Part shown: positions 35,494 through 45,739 of the stretch, one piece after another | How positions within the stretch are numbered: the stretch's first letter is position 1 | How the letters are laid out: every line of letters begins with the position of its first letter | Made by a program: the position numbers and the translations under genes | Notes under the pieces: model-generated | What the model saw: only the letters and a program-made list of their open reading frames with translations | Database searches by the model: none | What the model was told of the DNA's origin: nothing | Assembly: GCF_002591895.1 (NCBI RefSeq) | Contig: NZ_NISX01000002.1 | Span: forward strand, 62,001 to 126,000 | DNA: 64,000 nt | Direction of reading: 5' to 3' | Origin: Lacimicrobium alkaliphilum | GTDB taxonomy: Bacteria; Pseudomonadota; Gammaproteobacteria; Enterobacterales; Alteromonadaceae

Positions 35494-35516
35494 TAGATAC
35501 TCCTATGTGTCGTGCG

Positions 35517-36125
35517 TTACAGTGCGATGCCAGTGAACGACTGGAAACCCAGCGCCATTAGCCCGGCAATCATAAATACGGAGCCCAGTCCGCGAATGCC
35601 TTCAGGCATATCCGCATACTTAAGCTTCTCTCTCACGGCCGCCAGCAAGGTAATAGCCAGAGCCCAACCTATACCGCTGCCTAAACCATAGACAACACTT
35701 TCGCTAAAGTTATATTCACGCTGTACAGCGAAAGCCACGCCGCCAAAAATCGCACAGTTAACCGTAATCAATGGCAGAAATATTCCCAGCGCGTTGTACA
35801 ACGGTGGAAAAAACTTATCCAGCAGCATTTCTAATATCTGCACCAACGCTGCAATCACACCGATAAAGGTCAGAAAGCTCAGAAAGCTCAGGTCAGCCTC
35901 CGGGAAGCCCATCCAGTCAAGGGCTCCGGGCGCCAGTACATTGACATAGATAACCTGGTTAACCGGAACAGAGATACCCAGCACCACAATTACTGCCAAA
36001 CCAAGACCCATGGAGGTTTTAACCTTTTTGGATACGGCCAGAAATGTACACATGCCCAAAAACAGCGAGAGGGCCATGTTCTCAACAAAAATACTCTTTA
36101 TTAACAAACTCAGATAATGTTCCAT
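35517..36125 (-). CDS. nqrE: Na+-translocating NADH:quinone reductase subunit E
   Basis: A 202-residue integral membrane subunit with six predicted helices, one of the inverted NqrD/NqrE pair that carries the intramembrane iron centre and part of the Na+ path. The Cys in F-L-G-M-C-T-F-L and the Cys in [13 protein letters not shown] match the conserved positions. GGAG stands before the ATG, three bases after nqrD. Confidence 0.96.
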   Translation of the reverse strand: MEHYLSLLIKSIFVENMALSLFLGMCTFLAVSKKVKTSMGLGLAVIVVLGISVPVNQVIYVNVLAPGALDWMGFPEADLSFLSFLTFIGVIAALVQILEMLLDKFFPPLYNALGIFLPLITVNCAIFGGVAFAVQREYNFSESVVYGLGSGIGWALAITLLAAVREKLKYADMPEGIRGLGSVFMIAGLMALGFQSFTGIAL

Positions 36126-36128
36126 GGC

Positions 36129-36761
36129 TTACTCCTTAGGCTCCACTTGCTCTGGCTTGATGGTACGAATAAACCAGATCAGGCCGGCGATCAGCATGAA
36201 CGAACTGAACGGCAGAATCAGCAGACCATTACCCTGATACCAGCCACCATTTTGCACAAGCGGCAGAATCTCATAGCCGAGCAACGTACCAAAACCGAAC
36301 AGCTCCTTGATAACCCCAATGATGATTAATACAAAGGAATAACCCAGACCATTGCCGATACCATCCAGCAAACTCATCATTGGCGGGTTCTTCATCGCGA
36401 AGCCTTCTGCACGTCCCATGACGATACAGTTGGTGATGATTAACCCCACGAACACTGAGAGCTGCTTGGAGATCTCATAGGAGTACGCCTTGAGAATCTG
36501 ATCCACCACAATAACCAGGGACGCGATAATGGTCATCTGAATAATAATACGCACGCTGGAAGGAATGTGGTTACGTAACATGGAAATAAACAGGTTAGAA
36601 AACGCCACCACCATAGTCAGTGCCAGCGACATGACCAGTGCTGTTTCCAGTTTCGTTGTAATTGCCAGAGCCGAACAGACACCCAACACCTGTAAGGCGA
36701 TGGGGTTGTTGTCCAGAATCGGCCCAAACAGCGTCTTTTTGTACTCTTTTGCTTTTGACAT
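36129..36761 (-). CDS. nqrD: Na+-translocating NADH:quinone reductase subunit D
   Basis: A 210-residue membrane subunit, homologous and inverted relative to NqrE. It shows [11 protein letters not shown] and [15 protein letters not shown], each with the conserved Cys. GAGGAGG lies before the ATG. It sits 13 bp after nqrC. Confidence 0.96.
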   Translation of the reverse strand: MSKAKEYKKTLFGPILDNNPIALQVLGVCSALAITTKLETALVMSLALTMVVAFSNLFISMLRNHIPSSVRIIIQMTIIASLVIVVDQILKAYSYEISKQLSVFVGLIITNCIVMGRAEGFAMKNPPMMSLLDGIGNGLGYSFVLIIIGVIKELFGFGTLLGYEILPLVQNGGWYQGNGLLILPFSSFMLIAGLIWFIRTIKPEQVEPKE

Positions 36762-36774
36762 TGCTATTGCCTCC

Positions 36775-37530
36775 TCAAGACTTCCAGGGCTGTTTATTCA
36801 GATAAGGGCCAAAGCCATTTTCACCCAACCAATAATCCAGCGTATTTTGAACACCATTACTGGTCAGTGTAGCGCCTGAAAGTGCATCAACAGCGTATTC
36901 ATTTCCTGCTGCTACATTTTTCTTCACCGCAATGGCAACATCACCGTCCTTATAGATTTTTTTACCATCCCACTTGGCTTGCCAGTCAGGGTTTTGCACC
37001 TCACCACCGAGCCCGGGTGTTTCCTGCTGATCATAATAGATCAGTTCCCGAATGGTATTGCCATCATTATCAATGGCGAGAAAACCATACATCAGGTTCC
37101 AGAGACCGCTTCCGTGAACCGGCAGAACAATACGGGTTACGGTGCCGGATTCATCTTTCACCAGATAAACACTGGCAACATCCGCTCGACGCTGAAAGCC
37201 TACATTACTGTTTTCAACGGCGATGCTTTTTTCCGTCACTTTGGCCGCCTTATACATATCATAATCGGCAGGCATATCCACATATTCGCCAGTACTGAGG
37301 TCAACGAAACGTCGTTCAATCATAGACTCGTAAGTACCGGCAATATCGCCTTTAGCTTGTTCAAGCAATCCAGCTGCATGCAGTATATTGCTTTGCTTAT
37401 CCAGAGCTGCGTTAGTCTGTTGCAAGGAGCGCAACCCAACTGCCGCCCCGGATACTACGATGGAACAAACCAGACAGACGGCAACCACTATGCCGACAGT
37501 TTTTGCGAAAGATTCTTGTTTAGCTGACAC
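36775..37530 (-). CDS. nqrC: Na+-translocating NADH:quinone reductase subunit C
   Basis: About 251 residues: one N-terminal membrane helix, then a periplasmic flavoprotein domain. The ApbE flavinylation motif D-A-L-S-G-A-T places covalent FMN on Thr at about 221. I place the start at a GTG (37530) overlapping the end of nqrB by 11 bp, because GGAGG stands seven bases before it and the product then begins M-S-A-K-Q-E-S-F like other NqrC. A longer frame would extend uselessly into nqrB. Confidence 0.95.
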   Translation of the reverse strand: MSAKQESFAKTVGIVVAVCLVCSIVVSGAAVGLRSLQQTNAALDKQSNILHAAGLLEQAKGDIAGTYESMIERRFVDLSTGEYVDMPADYDMYKAAKVTEKSIAVENSNVGFQRRADVASVYLVKDESGTVTRIVLPVHGSGLWNLMYGFLAIDNDGNTIRELIYYDQQETPGLGGEVQNPDWQAKWDGKKIYKDGDVAIAVKKNVAAGNEYAVDALSGATLTSNGVQNTLDYWLGENGFGPYLNKQPWKS

Positions 37531-38737
37531 GTGCCATCCTCCGTTTGATATTGCCCTGCACAACGAAGTAGTCGAACAAAGGTGCCCACAGGTTAGCGAA
37601 CAGGATGGCTAACATCATACCTTCCGGGAAAGCGGGATTGAGCACGCGGATCATTACACACATAAAACCAATCAGGATACCGTATGCCCATTTCCCCTGG
37701 TTGGTGAACGACGCAGACACCGGGTCCGTAGCCATAAACAGCATACCAAAGGCAAAACCACCGGTAACCAGATGCCAGTACCAGGGCATGGCAAACATGG
37801 TATTGGTATCGCTGCCAATCATGTTCAGCAAGGTACTGAACAGTGCCATACCGAACAGCACACCCAGCACAATGCGCCATGAGGCGATGCGCATATACAT
37901 GATAAACAAGCCACCGATCAGCAGTGCCAGAGTAGAGACTTCACCCACGGAGCCCTGAATGCTTCCAAAGAATGAGTCCCACCACAGCTGCGTGTCGGCA
38001 TAATCCAATGAGCCGCTGGCAGCCTGGCTCAATGCGGTTGCACCTGAGAAGCCATCGGCAGCGGTCCAGATAGCATCACCGGAGATCTGTGCAGGGTACG
38101 CAAAGTACAGGAATGCACGCCCAGAAAGTGCCGGGTTAAGGAAGTTACGGCCTGTGCCGCCAAACACTTCTTTAGCGATTACGACACCAAAGGTGATCCC
38201 TAATGCCACCTGCCACAAAGGTATTGTTGCTGGCAGAATCAGCGCGAATAACACAGAGGTAACGAAGAACCCTTCGTTCACTTCATGTTTACGCACAGAA
38301 GCGAACAGCACTTCCCAGAAGCCGCCGACAATAAAGGTAACCGCATAAATTGGCACGAAAAAGCAGGCACCATAAAGCAACATTGAACCCCAGCCAGCTG
38401 CCTGAGTTCCCAATTCACCGCCCAGAGTGGCAAACAGGCCTGCCTGCCAGTATACGTCGACGGTGTCAGCCCATGAGGCTCCTGCCATCAGGGCATCATT
38501 GGCCTGCATACCAACGTTGTACATGCCGTAGAACATGGCCGGAAAAGTCGCCATCCATACCATGATCATGATGCGCTTCAGATCGATGCTATCGCGAACA
38601 TGAGTAACGGCCTGGTTAACCTTACCAGGAGTGTAAAAAATAGTCGCCGCTGCTTCATACAGGGCATACCATTTTTCATATTTTCCACCCGGCTCGAAGC
38701 TGGGTTCAATTTTTTCCAGATAATCTTTTAAACTCAT
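37520..38737 (-). CDS. nqrB: Na+-translocating NADH:quinone reductase subunit B
   Basis: A 405-residue membrane subunit, the main Na+ channel component. The motif D-G-F-S-G-A-T at 228-234 marks Thr234 as the covalent FMN site. Conserved [15 protein letters not shown] and the late [12 protein letters not shown] segment are present. It starts three bases after nqrA and overlaps nqrC at its end. Confidence 0.97.
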   Translation of the reverse strand: MSLKDYLEKIEPSFEPGGKYEKWYALYEAAATIFYTPGKVNQAVTHVRDSIDLKRIMIMVWMATFPAMFYGMYNVGMQANDALMAGASWADTVDVYWQAGLFATLGGELGTQAAGWGSMLLYGACFFVPIYAVTFIVGGFWEVLFASVRKHEVNEGFFVTSVLFALILPATIPLWQVALGITFGVVIAKEVFGGTGRNFLNPALSGRAFLYFAYPAQISGDAIWTAADGFSGATALSQAASGSLDYADTQLWWDSFFGSIQGSVGEVSTLALLIGGLFIMYMRIASWRIVLGVLFGMALFSTLLNMIGSDTNTMFAMPWYWHLVTGGFAFGMLFMATDPVSASFTNQGKWAYGILIGFMCVMIRVLNPAFPEGMMLAILFANLWAPLFDYFVVQGNIKRRMARVS

Positions 38738-38740
38738 GGA

Positions 38741-40081
38741 TCAGCCCTCTTTCTCAATTTTGGCCAAGCACTCACGCAGGACAGGTCCATAGTTATACTT
38801 GCCAGGGCACACATAAGTGCACAATCCGAGATCTTCTTCATCCAATTCCATACATCCCAGCAACTGTGCGCTGTCAGTATCACCGGAGAGCAGATCTCTC
38901 AACAACATGGTGGGTAAAATATCCAGCGGCATCACCCGCTCATAGTTACCAATTGGCACCATGGCACGATCCGAGCCATTGGTGGTAGTGGTCATATTAA
39001 ACAGACGTTTAGGCGACAAGTGTCCCAGATACGCGCGGGTAACAGAGTGCTTATCACTGCCCGGGCGCAACCAGCCGAAGAACTCTTTCTGGTTACCTTC
39101 TGCCAGCAAGCTCAATTGCAGGTGAAAACGTCCCAGATAGCCATGTACGCCATGTGCATTCGTACCACAGAGCACAGAGCCGGAAACCACGCGAATATCG
39201 CCACCTGTCATTTCACCGGCGGTGAGCTGTTCGGTACTGGCACCAAGAATGGTACGCAGAAGACGAGGATTTTTAGCGGCGGGGCCGCCCAAAGCAATAA
39301 CCCGGCGATTATCGATCTCACCTGTGGTGAAAAATGCGCCGTAGGCCATCACATCCTGATAATTGATATGCCACACCACTTTGCCAGGTCCGGCAGAGTC
39401 TAAGAAATGGATGTGGGTACCTACCAGACCTGCTGGGTGCGGACCGGCAAATTCATTGACTTCAGCTTTGGCATCACCAACATTGACATCGGTGCCTGCG
39501 GCTTTGCTCACATACAACTTGCCATCGGTAAGATTGCTTAACACCTTCAGACCATTAATAAAGTCCTGTTTGCGTTCAGCAATAATAGCCGTCGGATCCG
39601 CCGCCAATGGATTGGTATCCATGGCATTAACAAAAATCGCCGCAGGCTTTGAACCTAACTCAGGCGATTTGCTGTAAGGTCGAGTGCGAAGCGCAACCCA
39701 TAACCCGGAGTCAACAAGATTTTTTTCCACCTCATCACGAGCCAGGCTATCGAGCTTCGCCTCTTCATAACTGGCGAAGCTTTCTTTGTCGTCTCCATCC
39801 AATTCTATCACTACTGATTGCAACACACGTCGGGCTCCGCGGTTAACTTCAACCACAGTTCCGGCGGCAGGCGCAGTGAATTTAACCCCGGGATTCTTTT
39901 TGTCTTCGAAAAGTAACTGACCTTTCTTAACTTTGTCCTCTACCTGCACATGCATAGTAGGGCGCATCCCGACATACTCTTCTCCAAGTACGGCCACCCG
40001 GTTAACCTGGGGACCATCATGGATCTGTTGTTGTGGCTCTCCCGTGATAGGAAGGTCCAACCCTTTAGTGATTTTAATCAT
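38741..40081 (-). CDS. nqrA: Na+-translocating NADH:quinone reductase subunit A
   Basis: 446 residues from the ATG at 40081, the same length as NqrA of Vibrio. A GTG 12 bp earlier is possible but not needed. It is a soluble subunit that closes the complex on the cytoplasmic side. It starts [12 protein letters not shown] and shows [24 protein letters not shown] and [20 protein letters not shown]. It is the first gene of the operon. A 9-bp inverted repeat lies 30-70 bp upstream. Confidence 0.97.
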   Translation of the reverse strand: MIKITKGLDLPITGEPQQQIHDGPQVNRVAVLGEEYVGMRPTMHVQVEDKVKKGQLLFEDKKNPGVKFTAPAAGTVVEVNRGARRVLQSVVIELDGDDKESFASYEEAKLDSLARDEVEKNLVDSGLWVALRTRPYSKSPELGSKPAAIFVNAMDTNPLAADPTAIIAERKQDFINGLKVLSNLTDGKLYVSKAAGTDVNVGDAKAEVNEFAGPHPAGLVGTHIHFLDSAGPGKVVWHINYQDVMAYGAFFTTGEIDNRRVIALGGPAAKNPRLLRTILGASTEQLTAGEMTGGDIRVVSGSVLCGTNAHGVHGYLGRFHLQLSLLAEGNQKEFFGWLRPGSDKHSVTRAYLGHLSPKRLFNMTTTTNGSDRAMVPIGNYERVMPLDILPTMLLRDLLSGDTDSAQLLGCMELDEEDLGLCTYVCPGKYNYGPVLRECLAKIEKEG

Positions 40082-40478
40082 ACGCAATTGCACTACTCAT
40101 TGACTGAATACTCATCAGGATTGCCTGGATTAAAAACCCAACCCTGATGAGGACTCAAAGCGAACCTGACCTGCTCACAAATGTGGCAAGCGCCTGCAAT
40201 TTATACTTTAATACTTGAGTTGTACGGTTCGGCTCTGCGTCCGCTGCCGACTTACAAAGGCTCCTCATCATCCCCAATGACCTGTACCGCTTAAGTGACT
40301 GCAGAAATTCATCACATGCTGTGCATGAGGAAATCAACTGCAAACAACCTTGCCCAATTCAGGAAAAAGAGGCTGAAACCTTTTAGCTTGGTCTCTAAGC
40401 GGCGCATTTTAGCACTAACCGGCCCACCTTTTCCATGGCAATATTTGTGCAACTTTAGGCCAGTGTCTGCTATTGAGC
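40082..40478. other. nqr upstream region with leader hairpin
   Basis: No gene is supported. The region holds an inverted repeat CTCATCAGG (40111-40119) / CCTGATGAG (40143-40151), which in the minus-strand RNA would be a 9-bp stem with a 23-nt loop 29 bases before the nqrA ATG. The nqr promoter must lie here. A TATAAA-like box is visible on the minus strand near 40201-40212, but no -35 could be fixed. Confidence 0.45.
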
Positions 40479-40511
40479 AAAAAAACCGCCTTAACGGCGG
40501 TTCGTTTTTTA
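40479..40511 (-). terminator. Rho-independent terminator of fabV
   Basis: AACCGCC-TTAAC-GGCGGTT with at least five T on each side (seven on the minus strand) begins 12 bp past the fabV stop. It could also stop plus-strand reads. Confidence 0.85.
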
Positions 40512-40522
40512 ACGGCTCATTA

Positions 40523-41701
40523 TTACCACTGTGCGAGTGGATCGACATCCGCATCATAGTCCACATCGTCAAAGCCGAAACCAAACAGGTGCAGGAATTC
40601 CTGATGGTAACCCTCATAATCACTTAGCTGATGAAAATTCTCCTGCGTCACCTGATCCCACAACGCCTTTATCTTAGCCTGTGTTTGCTCATTGGTTTCT
40701 TTGTCATCCATACGCAAACGATTGGCTTCATCAGTTTGTGGGTTCGGTGCAAAGAGCTTTTCTGCAAACAGGCCCTGAATTTGCTCAATACACCCCTCAT
40801 GGGTGCCTTCTTCTTTCATGACTTTGTAAATCAAAGAAATATATAACGGCATTACCGGAATCGCGGAGGAAGCCTGGGTCACCAGCGCTTTTAGTGATGA
40901 AACATAGGCCTTAACCTGCTTATCTGCCTTTGAGGCATTAATCGCCGAGGCGGCTCTGTCCAGATCTTCTTTGGCTTTACCAATGGTGGCATGGCCGTAT
41001 ATCGGCCAGGTCAGTTCTTTACCTATATAGGTATAGGCCGTAGTACGGCAACCATCTGCCAGTAAATCGGCTTCATCCAGAGCATCCAGCCACATCTCCC
41101 AGTCTTCACCGCCCATTACCTTGATTGTATGGTCAATCTCTTCCTGAGTCGCCGGCTCCAGCTCGATCTCATGTACCCGATCCTTGTCGGTGTCATAGGT
41201 TTTGGTTGTATACCCCTGGCCGACGGGTTTCAGCACAGACTTAAAGGTCTCACCGGTATTGGGATCAGTACGTCGCGGTGAAGCCAGGCTATATACCACC
41301 AGATCAACCTTACCCATATCAGCTTTGATGGCTTCAATGACTTCGGCTTTTATTTCATTGGAAAACGCATCGCCATTAATGGTTTTTGCATACAGTCCTG
41401 CATCATGGGCCTGCTGATGAAAGGCCGCCGTATTATACCAGCCCGCTGTGCCCGTTTTGCGCTCTGTTGGCGGTTTTTCAAAACACACACCCAGGGTCTT
41501 TGCGCCATATCCAAAGGCAGCGGTGATGCGGGAGGCGAGCCCGTATCCGGTAGAACACCCCAATACCAGTACGTTTTTTGGACCATCATCTGGTTGCTGC
41601 TGATTAGAAATATAAGCGATTTGTTTTTTTACATTGGTGGCACAACCCACAGGATGAGCATTGGTGCAGATAAAGCCGCGAATTTTCGGCTGGATAACCA
41701 T
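40523..41701 (-). CDS. fabV: Trans-2-enoyl-ACP (CoA) reductase FabV
   Basis: 392 residues from the ATG at 41701, which has AAGGA ten bases upstream; the longer frame adds residues unlike the family. FabV performs the last step of fatty-acid elongation with NADH and is the triclosan-tolerant alternative to FabI. It begins M-V-I-Q-P-K-I-R-G-F-I-C, has the NAD motif V-L-V-L-G-C-S-T-G-Y-G-L-A-S-R, and the active Tyr-(8)-Lys site in the T-A-Y-T-Y-I-G-K-E segment, where Tyr is followed by Lys. Transcribed alone, with a terminator. Confidence 0.93.
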   Translation of the reverse strand: MVIQPKIRGFICTNAHPVGCATNVKKQIAYISNQQQPDDGPKNVLVLGCSTGYGLASRITAAFGYGAKTLGVCFEKPPTERKTGTAGWYNTAAFHQQAHDAGLYAKTINGDAFSNEIKAEVIEAIKADMGKVDLVVYSLASPRRTDPNTGETFKSVLKPVGQGYTTKTYDTDKDRVHEIELEPATQEEIDHTIKVMGGEDWEMWLDALDEADLLADGCRTTAYTYIGKELTWPIYGHATIGKAKEDLDRAASAINASKADKQVKAYVSSLKALVTQASSAIPVMPLYISLIYKVMKEEGTHEGCIEQIQGLFAEKLFAPNPQTDEANRLRMDDKETNEQTQAKIKALWDQVTQENFHQLSDYEGYHQEFLHLFGFGFDDVDYDADVDPLAQW

Positions 41702-41841
41702 AATAAATATTCCTTCAAATGAAATTGGGGGCATTGTATCCCCCTGATACTGATAAACAACTCTGAGCAGCTAATGCCAAAGAGCATAAAGGGGCACAGA
41801 ACGGCCGTTTTTGGCATGAATTGAATTAATACAGCGTCGCA

Positions 41842-42930
41842 TCATTGACGATTTTTATAGTATTCAAATTCGGACAACTGATGATAACGGCTGACATTGC
41901 GCTGGAATTTACGATAGGAGTCGTATATTTCTGCAAACTGAGGATCTGCCTCGGACTGCTCCTGCATGACCTCCAATGACGCCGTCTTAAGTGCCTGCAT
42001 AACGTCATTGGGCAGAGGCAATACTTTAACCCCGTGTTTATCCTGCAGCGCCATCAGTGCTTCATTATTGCGGGCGGTATATTCATCCAGCATATCCTGA
42101 TTCACGGCGCGGGTCGCCACTTCAATAATAGCCTGTAAATCTTCAGGCAGCCCATTGTAAGCCTCTTCATTGACGGTAAATTCCAGCATAGCGCCAGGCT
42201 CGTGCCAGCCAGAGTAATAATAATAATCAGCCACTTTATGCAGACCAAATGCCAGATCATTATAAGGGCCCACCCATTCAGTGGCATCAATGGCCCCGGT
42301 TTGTAATGAAGTGAAAATCTGTCCTCCGGGCAAAGCCACTGGCATTCCCCCTACTTTTTTAAGTACTTCTGCGCCTAAACCCGGCATCCGCATCTTGAGG
42401 TTCTTCAGATCCCCGATACTATTGATTTCCTTTTTAAACCAGCCCGCCATTTGCACACCGGTATTTCCACCTGCGAACGGAATGACTCCGAAGGGCTTGT
42501 ACAACTCTCGCCACAGTTCAAGACCACCGCCATAATGGATCCAGGCATTCATTTCGGTAACATTCATACCAAAGGGGATCGCCGTAAAAATCTGTGCTGC
42601 CGGTGCCTTACCTTTCCAGTAATAGCTTCCTGCATGGCCCATTTGAGCGGTGCCATTTGATACTGCATCAAATACCTCAAAGCCTGGTACCAGCTCACCG
42701 GCACCATACACCTGAATCGTTAAACGTCCGCCTGACATACGCTCCACGTAGTTCGCAAATGTCTCCGGCGCCCTGCCTAACCCAGGGAAATTTTTCGGCC
42801 AGGATGTTACCAGCTTCCACTTATAACTTTGCCGGGCTTCAGAAGCGGCCGTTTCCTGCGATTCCTGATCAGAACAGGCAAACAGCAAGGCACTCAGCGC
42901 CACTGCACCAATAACGTTAACAATTTTCAA
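41842..42930 (-). CDS. TRAP transporter substrate-binding lipoprotein (DctP family, 2-oxoacid type)
   Basis: A 362-residue periplasmic binding lipoprotein (lipobox L-L-F-A-C, Cys19). The start is TTG with a perfect AAGGAG six bases upstream. The N-terminal W-K-L-V-T-S-W-P-K-N-F-P-G-L-G and the mid segment G-A-I-D-A-T-E-W-V-G-P-Y-N-D are typical of the TakP-like subgroup that binds 2-oxoacids or lactate. The Arg in M-R-M-P-G (about residue 180) fits the carboxylate-binding Arg of TRAP receptors. It is the last gene of a dctQ-dctM-dctP set, 15 bp after dctM. Confidence 0.88.
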   Translation of the reverse strand: MKIVNVIGAVALSALLFACSDQESQETAASEARQSYKWKLVTSWPKNFPGLGRAPETFANYVERMSGGRLTIQVYGAGELVPGFEVFDAVSNGTAQMGHAGSYYWKGKAPAAQIFTAIPFGMNVTEMNAWIHYGGGLELWRELYKPFGVIPFAGGNTGVQMAGWFKKEINSIGDLKNLKMRMPGLGAEVLKKVGGMPVALPGGQIFTSLQTGAIDATEWVGPYNDLAFGLHKVADYYYYSGWHEPGAMLEFTVNEEAYNGLPEDLQAIIEVATRAVNQDMLDEYTARNNEALMALQDKHGVKVLPLPNDVMQALKTASLEVMQEQSEADPQFAEIYDSYRKFQRNVSRYHQLSEFEYYKNRQ

Positions 42931-42945
42931 GACTTACTCCTTGTT

Positions 42946-44316
42946 TCAGCCATAAATTTTATCTGGTAACCAGGTTACCAACTCTGGCCAGATGGCAAGA
43001 GCGACCAATAGTAGCAGCTGCAGAATAATAAAGGGGACTACCCCTTTGTACATATCCGATGTTTTTACGCCTTCAGGAGCAACCCCCCGAAGATAGAACA
43101 AAGCAAAACCAAAGGGCGGAGTTAAAAAAGAGGTTTGCAGGTTAATGGCGATCATGATCCCCAGCCAGACAGGATCCACGCCCATCATCAGCAATACAGG
43201 CCCCACTATGGGCACTACCACGAAGGTGATCTCAATAAAGTCGAGAATGAAACCGAGCAGGAAAATCACCAGCATCACCACTAACATGGCGCTGAACACC
43301 CCGCCAGGCAGGCCGGTAAAGAAGTCTTCGATTAAGGTTTCACCGCCTAACCCTCTGAACACTAATGAAAAAACTGACGCACCGATGAGGATCAGAAACA
43401 CCATTGACGTCACTTTAGTGGTGCTTAGCATGACATCCTGCAGACGCTTAACTGAAAGCTGGCGACTGAACATCGCTAACAGCAATGCCCCCAGCGCCCC
43501 GACACCAGCCGCTTCTGTAGGCGTGGCCAACCCCAGTAAAATAGAACCTAACACCAGTACCATCAAAAGCAAAGGCGGCAATAGTGCACGCAGCAGAGAC
43601 ACGACACTCAGGGTCTGTTGCTGTTCAGATTGATCTTTACGTACCGACTGGGGCCTGAAAAAACCCAGCCCTAATACGTAGGCTAAATATAATCCAACCA
43701 ATATCAGGCCCGGGATCAACGCGCCCACAAACAAATCTCCCACCGATACCGATTCCGGTGAGAAAATGCCCATATTAAGTTGCGCTCTTTGATAGGCGCT
43801 GGACAACACATCACCCAGCAGCACCAGTGCGATAGAAGGCGGAATAATCTGTCCCAGCGTGCCGGTGGCACAAATACTGCCAGTGGCCAGAGCCGGGGAA
43901 TATCCGCGCTCAAGCATAGAAGGCAGTGATAACAGTCCCATGGTAACTACCGTTGCACCGACAATCCCGGTGCTGGCCGCCATTAACATGCCCACCAGAA
44001 TCACGGATACAGCGAGTCCCGCACGATAGCGACCAAACACCTGCCCCATTGCCGTCAGTAATTGCTCTGCCACTCTGGATTTTTCCAGCATTATGCCCAT
44101 AAACACAAACAGAGGAACCGCCAGCAGAGTCTGATTCGTCATAATCCCGTACAGACGGCTGGGCAGCGCACTCATATAGGCCATATCGAATGCACCAAAT
44201 AAGGAGCATACACCGGCAAAAATTAATGCCGTGCCCGCCAGTGAGTATGCCACCGGATAACCGAGCATCAGCACCACACAAACCAGTACAAACATTAACA
44301 GGGAGAGCCATTCCAT
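42946..44316 (-). CDS. dctM: TRAP transporter large permease (DctM)
   Basis: A 456-residue protein with about 13 membrane helices. It shows the DctM motifs V-P-L-F-V-F-M-G-I-M-L-E-K-S, G-A-T-V-V-T-M-G-L-L-S-L-P-S-M, I-C-A-T-G-T-L-G-Q-I-I-P-P-S-I and the C-terminal F-L-T-P-P-F-G-F-A-L-F-Y-L. It uses a Na+ gradient to drive uptake of the bound organic acid. Its ATG overlaps the dctQ stop by one base. Confidence 0.94.
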   Translation of the reverse strand: MEWLSLLMFVLVCVVLMLGYPVAYSLAGTALIFAGVCSLFGAFDMAYMSALPSRLYGIMTNQTLLAVPLFVFMGIMLEKSRVAEQLLTAMGQVFGRYRAGLAVSVILVGMLMAASTGIVGATVVTMGLLSLPSMLERGYSPALATGSICATGTLGQIIPPSIALVLLGDVLSSAYQRAQLNMGIFSPESVSVGDLFVGALIPGLILVGLYLAYVLGLGFFRPQSVRKDQSEQQQTLSVVSLLRALLPPLLLMVLVLGSILLGLATPTEAAGVGALGALLLAMFSRQLSVKRLQDVMLSTTKVTSMVFLILIGASVFSLVFRGLGGETLIEDFFTGLPGGVFSAMLVVMLVIFLLGFILDFIEITFVVVPIVGPVLLMMGVDPVWLGIMIAINLQTSFLTPPFGFALFYLRGVAPEGVKTSDMYKGVVPFIILQLLLLVALAIWPELVTWLPDKIYG

Positions 44317-44822
44317 CAGCGCACCCCGTCTTTAAGGAATAGGATATTGTTAAATATTTGCGCGATTCCCTGCAGCAGCATAGTCAGGGCAAACAAAGGG
44401 ATCAGTGATTTGAGAATAAAAACCAGCGGCAGACCTCCGGCTTCCCCTGAGGCTTCAAGCAGGGCCCAGGAATTAACCGCATAATCCCAACTCAATATCA
44501 GAATGGTCAGGCTTACCGGTATCAACAACAACAAGGTGCCGAGAATATCAATCCAGGCTTGGCGCCCGGGTGACGCGTTACGGTAAAAAATATCGACTCT
44601 GACATGCTCATCGGCCTTAAGAGTATGGGCCGCACCGAGCAGGAACACGATAGCATGCAGATACAAAGCGGATTCCTGCATGGCAATCCAGCCCAGATTA
44701 AAGCCATATCTGAGCAGTACAATGGTGAATACCAACAATACCATCAGCAAGGTCAGCCAGCTGACCAGTTTGCACAGCATATCATTGGTTCGATCGATAA
44801 TAATTTGGCAACGTTGTAACAA
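44316..44822 (-). CDS. dctQ: TRAP transporter small permease (DctQ)
   Basis: A 168-residue protein with four membrane helices and the family features L-R-Y-G-F-N-L-G-W-I-A-M-Q-E-S and H-V-R-V-D-I-F-Y. The TTG at 44822 gives the usual N-terminal amphipathic helix; an ATG at 44780 would cut it. It is the first gene of the set, so the operon promoter should lie between 44823 and about 45020. Confidence 0.9.
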   Translation of the reverse strand: MLQRCQIIIDRTNDMLCKLVSWLTLLMVLLVFTIVLLRYGFNLGWIAMQESALYLHAIVFLLGAAHTLKADEHVRVDIFYRNASPGRQAWIDILGTLLLLIPVSLTILILSWDYAVNSWALLEASGEAGGLPLVFILKSLIPLFALTMLLQGIAQIFNNILFLKDGVR

Positions 44823-45028
44823 GGAAGGTCCGCGCTCTTGTTTTAGTTGTTATCAGTTGGTCACTAAACACAGAATATATGAGCAGTTTAGCGAGTACCA
44901 GCGATTTCAGGGCTTTTAACTCTTACTGAACCCGCTATCCATTTTGTCATCTGGCAGCCGTTTTTAACAAAATATTCACGCAATTGGAATGGTCAAGCGA
45001 ATCAAAAATTAATAATCAAGGGGGGAAG

Positions 45029-45055
45029 ATGATGCTACGCGGCCGGTAGCATCAT
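45029..45055. repeat. Perfect 10-bp hairpin after bolA
   Basis: ATGATGCTAC and GTAGCATCAT enclose a 7-nt GC-rich loop, 14 bp past the bolA stop. Neither strand has a T run afterwards, so it is either a weak terminator or an RNA-stabilising stem. Confidence 0.5.
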
Positions 45056-45069
45056 GACATCAAACAGAC

Positions 45070-45393
45070 TCAGGAGGCTTTTCGTTTCAGTCCGCCCAGA
45101 CAATCAGGAGAATCAGGCGCACCGCCATACAAACCACGCCACTCACTATCGGTATAGGTGTGCAGCGCTAGTGCATGGATATGTTCAGCCAATTCTTCAC
45201 GTAAAACAGCATTAACTGCACGATGACGATTAATCAATCGTTCACCATCGAAAGAAGAAGACACCAGTACCACCTTAAAGTGGCTTTGTGAACCAACAGG
45301 TACATTATGCTGATGACTCTCATTCACCACTTCAAGGTAAGCCGGGGCAAAATGACTGAGTAATTTTTCTTCAATTCGGGACTGAATATTCAT
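45070..45393 (-). CDS. bolA: BolA-family protein
   Basis: A 107-residue protein with the BolA fold. It begins [23 protein letters not shown], has S-H-F-K-V-V-L-V-S and [12 protein letters not shown], the nucleic-acid/cluster-binding helix with the conserved R-H-R. The conserved His in N-R-H-R and the variable loop fit a protein that binds a [2Fe-2S] cluster with monothiol glutaredoxins and affects envelope and stress genes. AAGGA precedes the ATG. It is transcribed alone. Confidence 0.9.
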   Translation of the reverse strand: MNIQSRIEEKLLSHFAPAYLEVVNESHQHNVPVGSQSHFKVVLVSSSFDGERLINRHRAVNAVLREELAEHIHALALHTYTDSEWRGLYGGAPDSPDCLGGLKRKAS

Positions 45394-45739
45394 CGACTTT
45401 CCTTATTCTCTCTCTGGGTTTGTACATAAACTGATGGGCTAATGCGAATCCTGTTACGCTGCGCAGTGCCAAAGAATAGGTTGTTTCCTGAACTTATCAT
45501 TGGGATTATTTCCGCTGCAAAAGCACAATAAAAAATCAGCACAGCCTGCATAAATTTAGCTATATACGGTGACGAAACAAAGGCCAAAATATAAATAACC
45601 CACCCATTTATGCTAACTCACTGAGGCTACGATTTATATTTTTAACTCTGTTTAATTCAAACTTTTATAACCTGGAATACTTAGAGAAAAGTACAGTTTT
45701 TCGTCAGCTAATAAAGTTATTCCAATGTAAAACCCTATG
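45394..45739. other. AT-rich spacer upstream of bolA
   Basis: Contains the bolA promoter region and the 3' flank of the AlkB-like gene. I see no gene, repeat or clear terminator in it. A 65-codon frame on the minus strand has no protein-like character. Confidence 0.4.

Noticed and set aside
40312-40623. About 100-codon frames on both strands upstream of nqrA and across the end of fabV
   Set aside because: They overlap the fabV coding end and its terminator, and the two strands mirror each other without protein-like features.
45390-45587. 65-codon frame just before bolA, minus strand
   Set aside because: Its stop overlaps the bolA start, but the sequence has no domain or usual composition and no ribosome-binding site. 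More likely it is the bolA upstream region.
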